Below, piece by piece: positions 1-8,099 of a stretch of 43,415 nt of DNA. The stretch is from Sphingomonadales bacterium (GTDB lineage: Bacteria; Pseudomonadota; Alphaproteobacteria; Sphingomonadales; Kordiimonadaceae). Under the pieces are notes generated by a model. It was not told the origin of the DNA. It saw nothing but the letters and a program-made list of their open reading frames with translations, and did no database searches. The translations under genes and the position numbers were made by a program. Location: positions 1 to 43,415 of the forward strand of contig JAALKD010000026.1 of assembly GCA_011088215.1 (NCBI GenBank), in the 5' to 3' direction. Position 1 is the first letter of the stretch. Each line of letters opens with the position of its first letter.

Positions 1-55
1 CCCCCCCCCCCCCCCCCCCCCTCCCCCCTTTCCCCCCCCGACGCTCTTCCGATCT
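1..55. other. Illumina adapter remnant (assembly artefact)
   Basis: Bases 40-55 read GACGCTCTTCCGATCT, the exact 3' end of the standard Illumina TruSeq universal adapter. Bases 21-39 align to the preceding adapter bases without gaps, if many adapter bases have been replaced by C; the TTT at 29-31 falls exactly where the adapter has TTT. Bases 1-20 are pure C. The block is residual library adapter in a low-quality read end, not genomic DNA. Genomic sequence begins at about base 56. Confidence 0.97.
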
Positions 56-233
56 ATAGGATAGTAGGCCTGCCTGCGTGCTTGACAATAGGCACCAACA
101 CAGCAGCCTGACGCGGCGTTTCCTTCATAAGTTCGACAGCATCATGTTCGTTATTCAGGTCAAAATCACTCCGGGCACCACGTGCACCGGGGTTTTGATC
201 TGATAGTGCTTTCTGTAACCACTGTTGAACCAT
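56..233 (-). CDS. CoA pyrophosphatase (NUDIX, NudL-like), N-terminal fragment
   Basis: This is the N-terminal part of a NUDIX hydrolase of the CoA pyrophosphatase type, which would cleave CoA to 3',5'-ADP and phosphopantetheine. The segment RQAAVLVPIVKHAGRPTIL matches the first strand of that family; the NUDIX box itself lies beyond the contig end. An apparent TAG stop at 54-56 is made of two adapter bases plus one genomic base and is not real. I chose the ATG at 233, which has a purine-rich AGAAAG upstream and lies just after the DUF1285 stop at 242. A GTG at 260 is in frame but would overlap that gene. DUF1285 followed by a NUDIX gene is a familiar alphaproteobacterial pair, which supports the call. 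Confidence 0.8.
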
Positions 234-241
234 AAGTCTTT

Positions 242-841
242 CTATTCTGCTGAAGGCCACTCGCCTAGTGAAAAGCTAACAGAATCGCTAATTATACTAC
301 AGCGGCTTGAACCCGAAACGTCTTCAACCTCGCCTTTTTCGATCAACTCATAATATACCGACCGTGCGATCAGGGCTTCCAAGTGACCGCGTACCAGTAT
401 GTATGGCCTTGGTTCGCCCGTCCCCGCATCTATCTCTACCCTAATGGGATTGCCGGCACTAGCGATGACTACGTCACCCACATTAGTGGTGAAACAGAGG
501 GTCGGTCCGTTCTCCGCCTCGGCAAATTCCACGCTGGTTGCAACAAAGGGAGCATCATCCACCGTGATGCCTATCTTTTCCACGAGTGTAACCAAATATG
601 TTTTGCCGTCATCGTCTTTGCGCAGAACAGATGCAAACAATTTAACCATCTTCTTGCGCCCTATCGGCGTGCCCATGTAAAACCAGGTGCCGTCTGATGC
701 GATACGCATATCTATATCGCCGCAAAATTCGGGATGCCACTTTTCAACCGGTGGGAACTTTTGGTCGCCCACTTGTTTCATAAAAGCTGTTAGGTCAAAA
801 CCCTGATGGGATGGCTGTTGGTGCGGTGGTCTATCGTTCAC
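242..841 (-). CDS. DUF1285 family protein
   Basis: A 199-residue cytosolic protein of the DUF1285 family. The diagnostic segment lies near residues 30-65: PPVEKWHPEFCGDIDMRI, then DGTWFYMGTPIGR and a following KLF helix. The later VEKIGITVDDAPF is also typical. The biochemical role of the family is unknown. It starts with GTG at 841, with AAGGAG eight bases upstream, and ends in TAG. The downstream NUDIX gene starts about 9 bases after its stop, so the two are very likely co-transcribed. No signal peptide or membrane segment is present. Confidence 0.9.
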   Translation of the reverse strand: MNDRPPHQQPSHQGFDLTAFMKQVGDQKFPPVEKWHPEFCGDIDMRIASDGTWFYMGTPIGRKKMVKLFASVLRKDDDGKTYLVTLVEKIGITVDDAPFVATSVEFAEAENGPTLCFTTNVGDVVIASAGNPIRVEIDAGTGEPRPYILVRGHLEALIARSVYYELIEKGEVEDVSGSSRCSIISDSVSFSLGEWPSAE

Positions 842-901
842 AAACCGGTCTCCTTACCTCTTTATATGGCCTATCTGCCCACAAAGAAAAGAGGCTAAAG
901 A

Positions 902-1453
902 TCAGCTTGCCATCGCTAGCTCGTTTTGTGCTTCCGGATGCATAGTTTGAAGGAGCGGCTCTACGCGCCCTACCGCCGGCAAGGAAGGCAGCAACGCTGA
1001 CTGTTTTACCAGCAAGCGCCTGGCATCTCGCCCACCGGGCAGCGTAATGTAACTCGGCAGCGCCGAGACAAAACCAAACCGGCCATAATAGCAGGCGTCA
1101 CCGACCAATATTATCCGTTGGTGCCCCAGCGTAGCCGCCGTCGACAACGTTTGGCCCACCAACTTGCTGCCTATACCAAGCCCCTGAAACGTCGGGTCCA
1201 CAGCCAAAGGGCCAAGCAGTAGCGCGTTATGCTGCGCCCCAGTTAGCAGATCTCTGATGACAGTCGACCAATAACGAATGCTGGCGGCCAGCTGATCGTC
1301 GCAGCGCACCACCTGGCAAAGCGGCTCAACAGGGCCGCCATTTTGCCGCAAGGCATAGGACGCCTTCCCGAGCCGGCCGGGGCCAAATACTATATTAAGA
1401 AGGTTGGTGATGGCGGGGCCGTCAGACACCCGCTCGTGATCGAACGTAAACAT
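902..1453 (-). CDS. GNAT family N-acetyltransferase (YhbS-like)
   Basis: A 183-residue acetyltransferase of the GNAT fold. Motif A, which binds acetyl-CoA, is visible as LLLGPLAVDPTFQGLGIGSK, with the Q-x-x-G-I-G pyrophosphate loop at about residues 107-112. It is followed by the DACYYGRFGF segment typical of the YhbS (COG3153) branch. The substrate cannot be told from sequence. The ATG at 1453 has a GGAAAA stretch upstream. It lies about 60 bp upstream of the DUF1285 gene on the same strand and may share its transcript. The 210 bp between it and the M28 peptidase gene hold no gene I can support. Confidence 0.85.
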   Translation of the reverse strand: MFTFDHERVSDGPAITNLLNIVFGPGRLGKASYALRQNGGPVEPLCQVVRCDDQLAASIRYWSTVIRDLLTGAQHNALLLGPLAVDPTFQGLGIGSKLVGQTLSTAATLGHQRIILVGDACYYGRFGFVSALPSYITLPGGRDARRLLVKQSALLPSLPAVGRVEPLLQTMHPEAQNELAMAS

Positions 1454-1663
1454 CGCATTTTTCCATATCAGCAGCGCATACTGCGCCAGAACAACAAAAA
1501 GGGTTGGAGTGGTCCCTCAGCGTCGTCGCAGTCGGTTGATATGGTTCGTTTTTAACATGCGGTTCTTTACATTTTTATTTTCGAAGTGGACGGAACATAA
1601 AAGCAGCCCCTTCAAAAAGCTAGCAAAATTTAATCCTGATGAAAATCAGCCAATCACCGTGCA

Positions 1664-2608
1664 TTATTTAACAATGGATTCAAGTGAACGGTCGGTTTCG
1701 TCTGCCGCTATCACAACGGTTTCGATTGAGCGTAGAAAGAAATCAACGGGCACAGTTTCAAAATCGTCTGACGGCCGATGATAATGCGGATGATCTTCCA
1801 CTCCGAAATACAAGAACGGAACACCAGCACGATGAAATGGGCCGTGGTCAGAAGCAAAGGTCCAATCATTGGCGCCAAGCGCCGGATCGTCGTGGCCTTT
1901 CAGCAATTGTACCGGCGCTTTTTCCGCGATTGCATCGATAACAGGAACCAGCCCTGCACGGTGGAATGCGCCGGCCACATAAAGCTCGTTTTTGTCGCTG
2001 CGGCTAAGCATATCAAAATTGATATTGAAGGCGATATTTGGATCAATACGCTTGATATTACGCACAAAGGCCCGCGCGCCTTGCAAGCCCATTTCTTCGG
2101 CATCAAATAAGGCAAAAATTACATCATTCTTGGGTGGATTGGCTTTGAAATGCTCTGCAACCGCCATAACCCCTGCCACACCAGATGCGTTATCGTCGAC
2201 ACCGTTGTAAATTTCACCGTCGCGCGTGCCTAAATGGTCGTAATGGGCGGAAACCACAATGGTTTTGTCTGTGTCGCCAGTACCTTCAATGCGGAACAAC
2301 AAGTTGGTTCCTACATGGTCCGACTTGGTGCCGTCTTGCGCTTCGTTGGTGAATTTAAATTTATGTTCGTGGGTTGGTCCGACCATATCCACATTTAATT
2401 TGGCGATAAGCTGCAATAGGTAGGCTTGCGCCTTTGCACTACCCGCAGTGCCTGTGCCCCGCCCGGCCATGTCATCGTCAGATAGAGTTTTGATGGTTGC
2501 AACTGCAGCGTCGCGGTCAAAGGTTGCTGGCTCTGCCAAAACAGATGAGCCCATCAGCGTCGCCGAGCCAAAAACTGCGGCTACAATTGTCTTTTGAAAT
2601 ATACCCAT
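1664..2608 (-). CDS. Secreted M28 family zinc metallopeptidase
   Basis: A 314-residue exported aminopeptidase-type enzyme of family M28 with two co-catalytic zinc ions. The N-terminus (MGIFQKTIVAAVFGSATLMG) is a signal peptide, probably cut after SSVLA. Zinc ligands and catalytic residues appear in order: His and Asp in SAHYDH, Asp in GVDDNASG, the Glu pair in FDAEEMG, Asp in NINFDM, and His in HYHRPSDD near the C-terminus. I chose the ATG at 2608, with AGGTGG eight bases upstream, over the GTG at 2620, because it gives a cleaner signal peptide. It probably trims peptides in the periplasm. Its stop is separated from the GNAT gene by about 210 bp. Confidence 0.88.
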   Translation of the reverse strand: MGIFQKTIVAAVFGSATLMGSSVLAEPATFDRDAAVATIKTLSDDDMAGRGTGTAGSAKAQAYLLQLIAKLNVDMVGPTHEHKFKFTNEAQDGTKSDHVGTNLLFRIEGTGDTDKTIVVSAHYDHLGTRDGEIYNGVDDNASGVAGVMAVAEHFKANPPKNDVIFALFDAEEMGLQGARAFVRNIKRIDPNIAFNINFDMLSRSDKNELYVAGAFHRAGLVPVIDAIAEKAPVQLLKGHDDPALGANDWTFASDHGPFHRAGVPFLYFGVEDHPHYHRPSDDFETVPVDFFLRSIETVVIAADETDRSLESIVK

Positions 2609-2706
2609 ATCCCGATCCACCTGATTTATTTGCCTACGCGCAATTTAACCGAGTTGAGCCGGATAGCAACACCAAGACGACAATCTGTTTTACCCGAGCG
2701 ATTAAC

Positions 2707-2746
2707 CACCAAAGAAAAACCCCCGCGGAACAAGCCGCAGGGGTTT
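2707..2746 (-). terminator. Intrinsic terminator of groESL
   Basis: Bases 2717-2728 and 2735-2746 form a 12-bp GC-rich stem with one mismatch and a six-base loop. Read on the minus strand, the stem is followed by TTTTTCTTT (2719 down to about 2711). It lies about 50 bp after the groEL stop and is a classic Rho-independent terminator. Confidence 0.9.
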
Positions 2747-2798
2747 CGAACTCAGAACTAAATGTAAGTCGCTATGAGTTAGCGTGGATTGGTTTGGC

Positions 2799-4454
2799 CT
2801 AGAAGCCCATACCGCCCATACCGCCCATGTCAGGCATTCCACCCCCGCCGCCAGGCATAGCAGGTGCAGCAGGCTCTGGCTTATCAGCAACCATTGCTTC
2901 GGTTGTGATCATCAGGCCAGCAATAGAAGCCGCGTCCTGAAGGGCCGTACGAACCACTTTAGTTGGGTCGATAATACCTTTGGATACCAGGTCGCCGTAT
3001 TCTTCTGTTTGTGCATCGAAACCGAAGTTGGCGTCGTCTTGCTCAAGAAGTTTGCCAGCAACAACAGCGCCGTCAACGCCAGAGTTTTCAGCGATTTGAC
3101 GAACAGGTGACTGAAGAGCACGACGGATGATAGCGATACCGCGTGTCTGGTCGTCATTTGCGCCTTCAAGGCCTTCAAGGGCTTTGGTTGCGAACAACAG
3201 CGCAGTACCACCACCAGCAACAACGCCTTCTTCAACAGCGGCGCGTGTAGCATGCAGTGCATCGTCAACGCGGTCTTTGCGTTCTTTCACTTCAATCTCG
3301 GTAGCACCACCAACTTTGATAACGGCAACACCGCCAGAAAGTTTAGCAAGACGCTCTTGAAGCTTCTCTTTGTCGTAGTCAGAAGTGGTTACTTCGATCT
3401 GCGCTTTGATCTGCTCAACACGTGCTTTGATATCGTCTTCTTCACCGATGCCATCAACAATTGTTGTATCTTCTTTGGTGATGTTCACGCGCTTGGCAGA
3501 ACCCAGCATGTCGATACCAACATTCTCAAGCTTGATGCCAAGGTCTTCCGAGATCACTTCACCTTTGGTCAACACTGCCAGGTCTTCCAGCATTGCTTTC
3601 CGACGATCACCGAAACCAGGCGCTTTCACAGCAGCAATCTTCAGGCCGCCACGCAGCTTGTTAACCACAAGAGTTGCCAGCGCTTCGCCTTCAATGTCTT
3701 CTGCGATAATCAGCAGTGGACGGCTTGACTGAACAACAGCTTCAAGAAGCGGCAACATTGGCTGAAGGTTAGAAAGCTTTTTCTCGTGAAGAAGAATGAG
3801 TGGGTTTTCCATATCAACCGTCATCTTCTCAGCGTTTGTGATGAAGTAAGGTGATAGGTAACCACGGTCGAACTGCATGCCTTCAACAACGTCCAGCTCG
3901 CTCTCGAGGCCTTTAGCTTCCTCGACAGTGATAACGCCTTCTTTGCCAACTTTTTCCATTGCAGCAGAGATATCTGCACCTACTTGTGCTTCACCGTTTG
4001 CTGAGATCGTGCCAACTTGCTCAATCTCTTCGTTGGTAGTTACAGTTTTGGTGCGACCTTTAAGGTCTTCAACAACGGCTGTTGTCGCGAGGTCGATACC
4101 GCGCTTCAGATCCATTGGGTTCATACCAGCAGCAACAGACTTCATGCCTTCGCGAACGATGCTCTGCGCCAATACAGTTGCAGTTGTTGTACCGTCACCG
4201 GCAACATCATTGGTGCGAGAGGCAACCTCTTTCACCATTTGCGCACCCATGTTTTCAAACTTGTCAGTCAGTTCGATCTCTTTGGCAACAGATACACCGT
4301 CTTTGGTGATGCGCGGTGCGCCGAATGATTTGTCGAGAATAACATTACGACCTTTAGGGCCGAGGGTTACTTTTACAGCGTTTGCGAGCACATCAACGCC
4401 AGCCATAATTTTGGCGCGTGCTTCGTCGCGGAGTTTTACTTCTTTAGCAGCCAT
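2799..4454 (-). CDS. groEL: 60 kDa chaperonin GroEL
   Basis: The large subunit of the Hsp60 chaperonin, which with GroES encloses unfolded proteins in an ATP-driven cage in the cytosol. At 551 residues the length is normal. Visible signatures are the N-terminal [20 protein letters not shown], the ATP-binding segment [11 protein letters not shown], the family signature [12 protein letters not shown], and the Gly-Gly-Met-rich tail ending GGMGGMGF. It starts with ATG at 4454, preceded by AGGAGG, and lies 56 bp downstream of groES in one operon controlled by the promoter and CIRCE element upstream of groES. Long open frames on the opposite strand are shadows of this conserved gene. Confidence 0.99.
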   Translation of the reverse strand: MAAKEVKLRDEARAKIMAGVDVLANAVKVTLGPKGRNVILDKSFGAPRITKDGVSVAKEIELTDKFENMGAQMVKEVASRTNDVAGDGTTTATVLAQSIVREGMKSVAAGMNPMDLKRGIDLATTAVVEDLKGRTKTVTTNEEIEQVGTISANGEAQVGADISAAMEKVGKEGVITVEEAKGLESELDVVEGMQFDRGYLSPYFITNAEKMTVDMENPLILLHEKKLSNLQPMLPLLEAVVQSSRPLLIIAEDIEGEALATLVVNKLRGGLKIAAVKAPGFGDRRKAMLEDLAVLTKGEVISEDLGIKLENVGIDMLGSAKRVNITKEDTTIVDGIGEEDDIKARVEQIKAQIEVTTSDYDKEKLQERLAKLSGGVAVIKVGGATEIEVKERKDRVDDALHATRAAVEEGVVAGGGTALLFATKALEGLEGANDDQTRGIAIIRRALQSPVRQIAENSGVDGAVVAGKLLEQDDANFGFDAQTEEYGDLVSKGIIDPTKVVRTALQDAASIAGLMITTEAMVADKPEPAAPAMPGGGGGMPDMGGMGGMGF

Positions 4455-4510
4455 CTTGGGCCTCCTGATACATCAGATATAAATTGTGGGTTGGAAATGG
4501 GTTCGAGTGA

Positions 4511-4798
4511 TTACTCGATGATCCCCATAACGTCTTTTTCCTGCATGATCAGCAGATCTTCACCGTCGAGCTTAACTTCGGTGCCGGACCATTTACCGAA
4601 CAGGATTTTGTCACCAACTTTGACATCAAGTGCGGTTACAGTGCCGTCATCGGCTTTTGAACCGTTACCAACTGCAAGAACTTCACCTTCTGAAGGTTTT
4701 TCCTGAGCTGTGTCTGGCAGAATGATGCCGCCAGCAGTTTTAGCTTCGCTTTCTAAACGCTTGACCAATACACGGTCGTGAAGCGGACGAAGAGCCAT
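4511..4798 (-). CDS. groES: 10 kDa chaperonin GroES
   Basis: The 95-residue co-chaperonin that caps GroEL. The N-terminal [14 protein letters not shown], the mobile-loop region [16 protein letters not shown] that contacts GroEL, and the C-terminal segment around [13 protein letters not shown] are all present and of normal length. An AGGAGA ribosome-binding site lies just before the ATG at 4798. It is the first gene of the groESL operon, with CIRCE about 40-65 bp upstream of the start, so it should be repressed by HrcA and induced by heat. Confidence 0.99.
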   Translation of the reverse strand: MALRPLHDRVLVKRLESEAKTAGGIILPDTAQEKPSEGEVLAVGNGSKADDGTVTALDVKVGDKILFGKWSGTEVKLDGEDLLIMQEKDVMGIIE

Positions 4799-4836
4799 GG
4801 TTTGTCTCCTAATTGATAAACCTTAATTAAAAATTA

Positions 4837-4863
4837 TTAGCACTCACCCCTATGGAGTGCTAA
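4837..4863 (-). promoter_or_regulatory. CIRCE operator (HrcA binding site)
   Basis: TTAGCACTC (4837-4845), nine bases, then GAGTGCTAA (4855-4863). Both arms match the CIRCE consensus perfectly. It sits between the predicted promoter and groES, so HrcA bound here would block the chaperonin operon until heat or protein-folding stress. Confidence 0.97.
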
Positions 4864-4873
4864 CGCGTGCTTG

Positions 4874-4902
4874 TATTTAGGTGAATGCGCGTGTTGGTTC
4901 AA
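4874..4902 (-). promoter_or_regulatory. Predicted groESL promoter
   Basis: On the minus strand TTGAAC (4902-4897) and TAAATA (4879-4874) are separated by 17 bp. The start of transcription would fall at or just before the CIRCE element, the usual arrangement for HrcA control. The -10 match is imperfect. Confidence 0.55.
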
Positions 4903-5009
4903 GGGCTGAATCGATATTTTTCGGCAAATTTCATGTTTCAACGGGCGAAACAGCAGCATCGCTGCATAAACGGGGCGGCGAACCGACCCGTTTACCATTT
5001 CTACCCAAG

Positions 5010-5564
5010 TTATACGCTAGCCATTTTCTCGTGAATCGATTTCAAATGTGCCCGAACAATCAAAAGCGAAAGTTGCGCACGGGCCTCATAATCAGCAGGC
5101 TTCGCCCAATCACGACCTATCGCTGCCCACAGGGCATTGTCCGGCGCCGCGCCAAGCGCAGACACATAGTCATCATCCACTACAATAAATTGGCTGCCAT
5201 AGGTCAGCAAAAATCCGCCATGTTCGGCGCGCACCTTGACTGCCTCTTCGTAAGAAGCAAGCCAGATATTCCAAAAGATATGACAGCGATTCGGGTGTAA
5301 AAATTTAGCAAAATCGCCACCGGCACCTGCCTCAAAACAATCGGCGACAGCCTTCCAGCCTGAAAACCCGATCTCGCGGGCTACGCTCGCCAAACAGTGC
5401 TTGCGCTGAATGTCTTCTCCCAGCGCAACTGCGGGGCTGTGCTTGTTCAAGCGCTGAATTGCAGAACGCGCACCAGTATTCGCCTGCTTGTGCAACAGGC
5501 GTGCTTCGTTTTTCAAATAGTCTAAAATTGGGGCAGCAGAACTGCTCTCACTAACGTGTGACAT
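5010..5564 (-). CDS. Uncharacterised protein with DUF-like helical N-terminus
   Basis: I do not recognise the full protein. About 184 residues are predicted, without signal peptide or membrane segment. The N-terminal part (LKNEARLLHKQANTGARSAI through to REIGFSGWKAVADCF) resembles the short helical unit found before ankyrin repeats in some alphaproteobacterial proteins, in which a region like 'AREYGFxSWxxL' follows a Leu/Lys/Ala helix; no ankyrin repeats follow here. The C-terminal half is unfamiliar, with FLLTYGSQFIVVDDDYV near its middle. Three starts are possible: GTG 5591, ATG 5588 and ATG 5564. I prefer 5564 because GGAG lies eight bases upstream. It stands alone between groES and the TPR gene. 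Confidence 0.6.
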   Translation of the reverse strand: MSHVSESSSAAPILDYLKNEARLLHKQANTGARSAIQRLNKHSPAVALGEDIQRKHCLASVAREIGFSGWKAVADCFEAGAGGDFAKFLHPNRCHIFWNIWLASYEEAVKVRAEHGGFLLTYGSQFIVVDDDYVSALGAAPDNALWAAIGRDWAKPADYEARAQLSLLIVRAHLKSIHEKMASV

Positions 5565-5736
5565 AACATCGTCTCCATCAATGGACATCACCGCTCTCTT
5601 GTGTCCTGAAGAACCATGCGCTGTGCGTTAGGTTACTTTATGTAAATAACAGGGTGCTGCGGCTTTTGGCGGGCGGGCGCCCCTGAGCGCCTGCCGCTAG
5701 ATATACCGATTTACCCACAAGGGTCAAGTCGCCTTG

Positions 5737-7512
5737 TTACAGCTTGATGAAAGCCATTTCGTTTTCGCCGCGGCGGGCTTTCTCGTATAGTGCCTTGGTA
5801 AAATCCGCTTCAGCATCCAGACCCAGTTTTGCTTGTGTTTGCCACAGGCCGTAAAGCGACCCCGTGCTATTTGGGTGGCGAATAAGGCTGGCTTTAAAGG
5901 CCTTTTCTGCTTCCTGGTATTTTCCGTCCATATACAACGCAGCAGCCAAGCTTTGTTCCACAGCATAATACCAGAACGGTGGTTCCGTGTAGGGCATACT
6001 GTTTTGCAATTTGATATTTTTGCGCATCATGTCCGCTGCGCCAGTATAGTTGCGCTCGCTCATCATGATTTTCGCAGAAATGGTATTGCTGGCAAGCTGC
6101 AAAATTGCACCTGCTGGAATGCCCGCGGATTTAATCGCTATATGGCTCATCAATGCTTCAATTGCTTGTTGCTCGGCGTGTGCGCGGCTATCCCCCGCTT
6201 CGGCAAACACCTTGCCGCGTGCATAGTGCCACATGGCCTTCAAATACGGGATATTATCGCCAGGGTCAGGCAACACCTCAACCTCATCCACACTGGCAAA
6301 CTGGCTATGGGCAAAATAAGGCGCAGCTTTAATCGGCGCGATCCAGTCTGCGACCTTCAGCACTTCAGGGGGGATAACTTCGTCGAGTTTTCCCGCATAT
6401 TCAATCGCAGTTTCACCGTCTTCTGCCATTTGGGCCGACACTAAAATAAAGTGGATATTGTGTGGATAATATCCATACCGATAAAGCGGCGAACCAGTTG
6501 TTTCGCTAAGATACAGTTCATCTACCGCAGCGGCCTTGATGTTGGTGTCCAGACTGTCCAGATAACGGCCTATACGAAAATAAATATGCCCTGGCATATG
6601 GACCAAATGGCCAGAACCCGGTGCAAGGCCCGCCAGTTTATCGGCGTGGACAGCGGCCTCCTGGGCGCGCGTGCTGGCCTCATACAGGTGAATGAAAAGA
6701 TGGATGGCGCCGTAATGTTCAGGGTTTGTCGCAAGCACATCGTTGATGGTGTCAATCGCAACTTTTATGTGAGGGTGCGGCGAGGAATAGTCTCGCTCCC
6801 AATAGTCCCACGGCGATGTATCCATAATGGCCTCAGCATAAAGCGTGGCAATGTCCTGATCGCCTGGGAAAGTGGCGTGCACCGCTGCCATAGCGTCTGC
6901 ATACTGCTGGTCCTGATCAGCACGTGAAACACTCGCATCTGCGCTGTAACGCTTTTCAGCGGCTTCTATAAGTGCCCGTTCCCGCGCGTCGGCACCTGCT
7001 TTTAAGGCAGACGCTTTTTGAATTGCTGACAGGGCCAACTCACCAGATTTCTCGTCCATCGGTGCGTTAATATTGGGCCCTAGTGCTATAGCCTCACCCC
7101 AAAAACATATGGCGCAGGCTGGGTCTAACTCTTGTGCCTTTTTAAAAGCACGAATGGCTTCCCAATGATTGAAAGCATATAATAGTGCGAAGCCCTGCCT
7201 GAAATAGCCCCCCGCATCTGCGTTGTCGCTTGAAATCGGAAAATCACGGTGGTCAAGCCCGGTTAGTATAGGTACGTCGCCTGACACTGTTTCAGACGCA
7301 TTTACTGCACTTGACAATAGGCGCGCAATCTCGGGGCGAAACAGCAAACCGCGTTTTGACCCCAAAGGACCACATATATTTTGGGTTATTGTTGTTGGGT
7401 TAAATGCGTAATCTTCAACATCAATGTCCGGTGCAGATGGTATTGCGGATAGCAATACATTGGCACCGACCAAAACGGCAGCAGCTATAACAGGCGTGAT
7501 ATATGGTTTCAT
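5737..7512 (-). CDS. Exported tetratricopeptide-repeat protein
   Basis: A 591-residue TPR protein. The N-terminus MKPYITPVIAAAVLVGANVL is a signal peptide or membrane anchor. A TPR unit follows at about residues 105-145 (YFRQGFALLYAFNHWEAIRA then ELDPACAICFWGEA and LGPNINAPM). Further family signatures are HMPGHIYFRIGRY and YYPHNIHFILVSAQMA in the middle, and a last TPR near the C-terminus (YQEAEKAFKASLIRHPNS). This set is shared by a widespread family of proteobacterial TPR proteins of unknown function; the conserved His-rich motif might bind a metal, but that is a guess. The ATG at 7512 has GGGGAG upstream. It has its own predicted promoter with a palindrome in the spacer. Confidence 0.85.
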   Translation of the reverse strand: MKPYITPVIAAAVLVGANVLLSAIPSAPDIDVEDYAFNPTTITQNICGPLGSKRGLLFRPEIARLLSSAVNASETVSGDVPILTGLDHRDFPISSDNADAGGYFRQGFALLYAFNHWEAIRAFKKAQELDPACAICFWGEAIALGPNINAPMDEKSGELALSAIQKASALKAGADARERALIEAAEKRYSADASVSRADQDQQYADAMAAVHATFPGDQDIATLYAEAIMDTSPWDYWERDYSSPHPHIKVAIDTINDVLATNPEHYGAIHLFIHLYEASTRAQEAAVHADKLAGLAPGSGHLVHMPGHIYFRIGRYLDSLDTNIKAAAVDELYLSETTGSPLYRYGYYPHNIHFILVSAQMAEDGETAIEYAGKLDEVIPPEVLKVADWIAPIKAAPYFAHSQFASVDEVEVLPDPGDNIPYLKAMWHYARGKVFAEAGDSRAHAEQQAIEALMSHIAIKSAGIPAGAILQLASNTISAKIMMSERNYTGAADMMRKNIKLQNSMPYTEPPFWYYAVEQSLAAALYMDGKYQEAEKAFKASLIRHPNSTGSLYGLWQTQAKLGLDAEADFTKALYEKARRGENEMAFIKL

Positions 7513-7568
7513 TTCCAGCTCCCCTCAAGCGAAAATCCTGCGGCCCTGACAACCCGCAATCACTGTAA

Positions 7569-7597
7569 ACTATAGTTGAAAACGAAATTTTCGTCCA
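7569..7597 (-). promoter_or_regulatory. Predicted promoter of the TPR gene with embedded palindrome
   Basis: On the minus strand TGGACG (7597-7592) and TATAGT (7574-7569) are spaced by 17 bp, about 60 bp before the ATG at 7512. A 13-bp hyphenated palindrome, ACGAAA-N-TTTCGT (7582-7594), covers the spacer and touches the -35 box. A second palindrome, AACTATAGTT (7568-7577), contains the -10. A repressor binding the first palindrome would block RNA polymerase. Prediction from pattern only. Confidence 0.4.
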
Positions 7598-7670
7598 TAG
7601 CGACCATTGTTCTAACAACTGAACATAGAGTAGTGATCGGAAAAAGGTGATTGGAAAAGAACCACAACCA

Positions 7671-8099
7671 TCAGCTGTTTTGAAATGTCGCACCAAGCCG
7701 CTGCAAATAACGAATTTCACGGTCAAACCAAGAATCGGTTCGCGCCTTTTCTAGAGGAGTTGCCAAAAAGAAAATTGCGCCCGAGCGGTACATTTGATCG
7801 AGGAATTGACGATTCAAAGTCCAGAGCCGCGAAGGGCTAAGACCAACAAACTTATTTTCATCTATTTGAAATCGATTAGCGCCAATGTCAGCCGCGACCC
7901 GCGTATAATCTGGATAATGACCAAGAACCACCTTGACCTGACCGCCTTGCAAGCTGTCAGCGCTGGCGAAATTTAAACAACACGGTTCATCTGAGGCCGG
8001 CCCAAGCGGACCGACCTCATTGCCATACAACATCACGGCACAACCCCCAATTAACGTACTAAGATGACCCAGTATGAACAATCGGCGAAAACGACACAC
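7671..8099 (-). CDS. Putative small lipoprotein, unknown function
   Basis: An open frame of 142 residues with a plausible export signal: basic start CRFRRLF, a hydrophobic stretch ILGHLSTLIGG, then Cys at about residue 20, a weak lipobox. A Pro-Cys-Cys follows at about residues 39-41. The remainder is a mixed, protein-like sequence with aromatic and charged residues (for example LATPLEKARTDSWFDREIRY) and no domain I can name. The first 49 bases overlap the end of the upstream LuxR-type gene in another frame. The GTG start at 8099 directly abuts a run of six Gs, so its ribosome-binding site is badly spaced; translation may be coupled to the upstream gene. It could be real or a chance frame; the signal-like N-terminus favours real. 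Confidence 0.5.
   Translation of the reverse strand: MCRFRRLFILGHLSTLIGGCAVMLYGNEVGPLGPASDEPCCLNFASADSLQGGQVKVVLGHYPDYTRVAADIGANRFQIDENKFVGLSPSRLWTLNRQFLDQMYRSGAIFFLATPLEKARTDSWFDREIRYLQRLGATFQNS

Noticed and set aside
383..697. Plus-strand frames over the DUF1285 gene
   Set aside because: They overlap a recognised family in another frame and have no ribosome-binding site or recognisable motif.
1509..1781. A 90-codon plus-strand frame in the gap between the GNAT and M28 genes
   Set aside because: It starts in an AT-rich gap and runs into the M28 peptidase gene. No motif, no good ribosome-binding site, and the composition is not protein-like.
3877..4482. A 201-codon open frame on the strand opposite groEL
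   Set aside because: It is composition-driven: Ser/Thr/Pro-rich sequence mirrors groEL codon use, and groEL itself is complete and conserved. Similar antisense frames elsewhere over groEL were rejected for the same reason.
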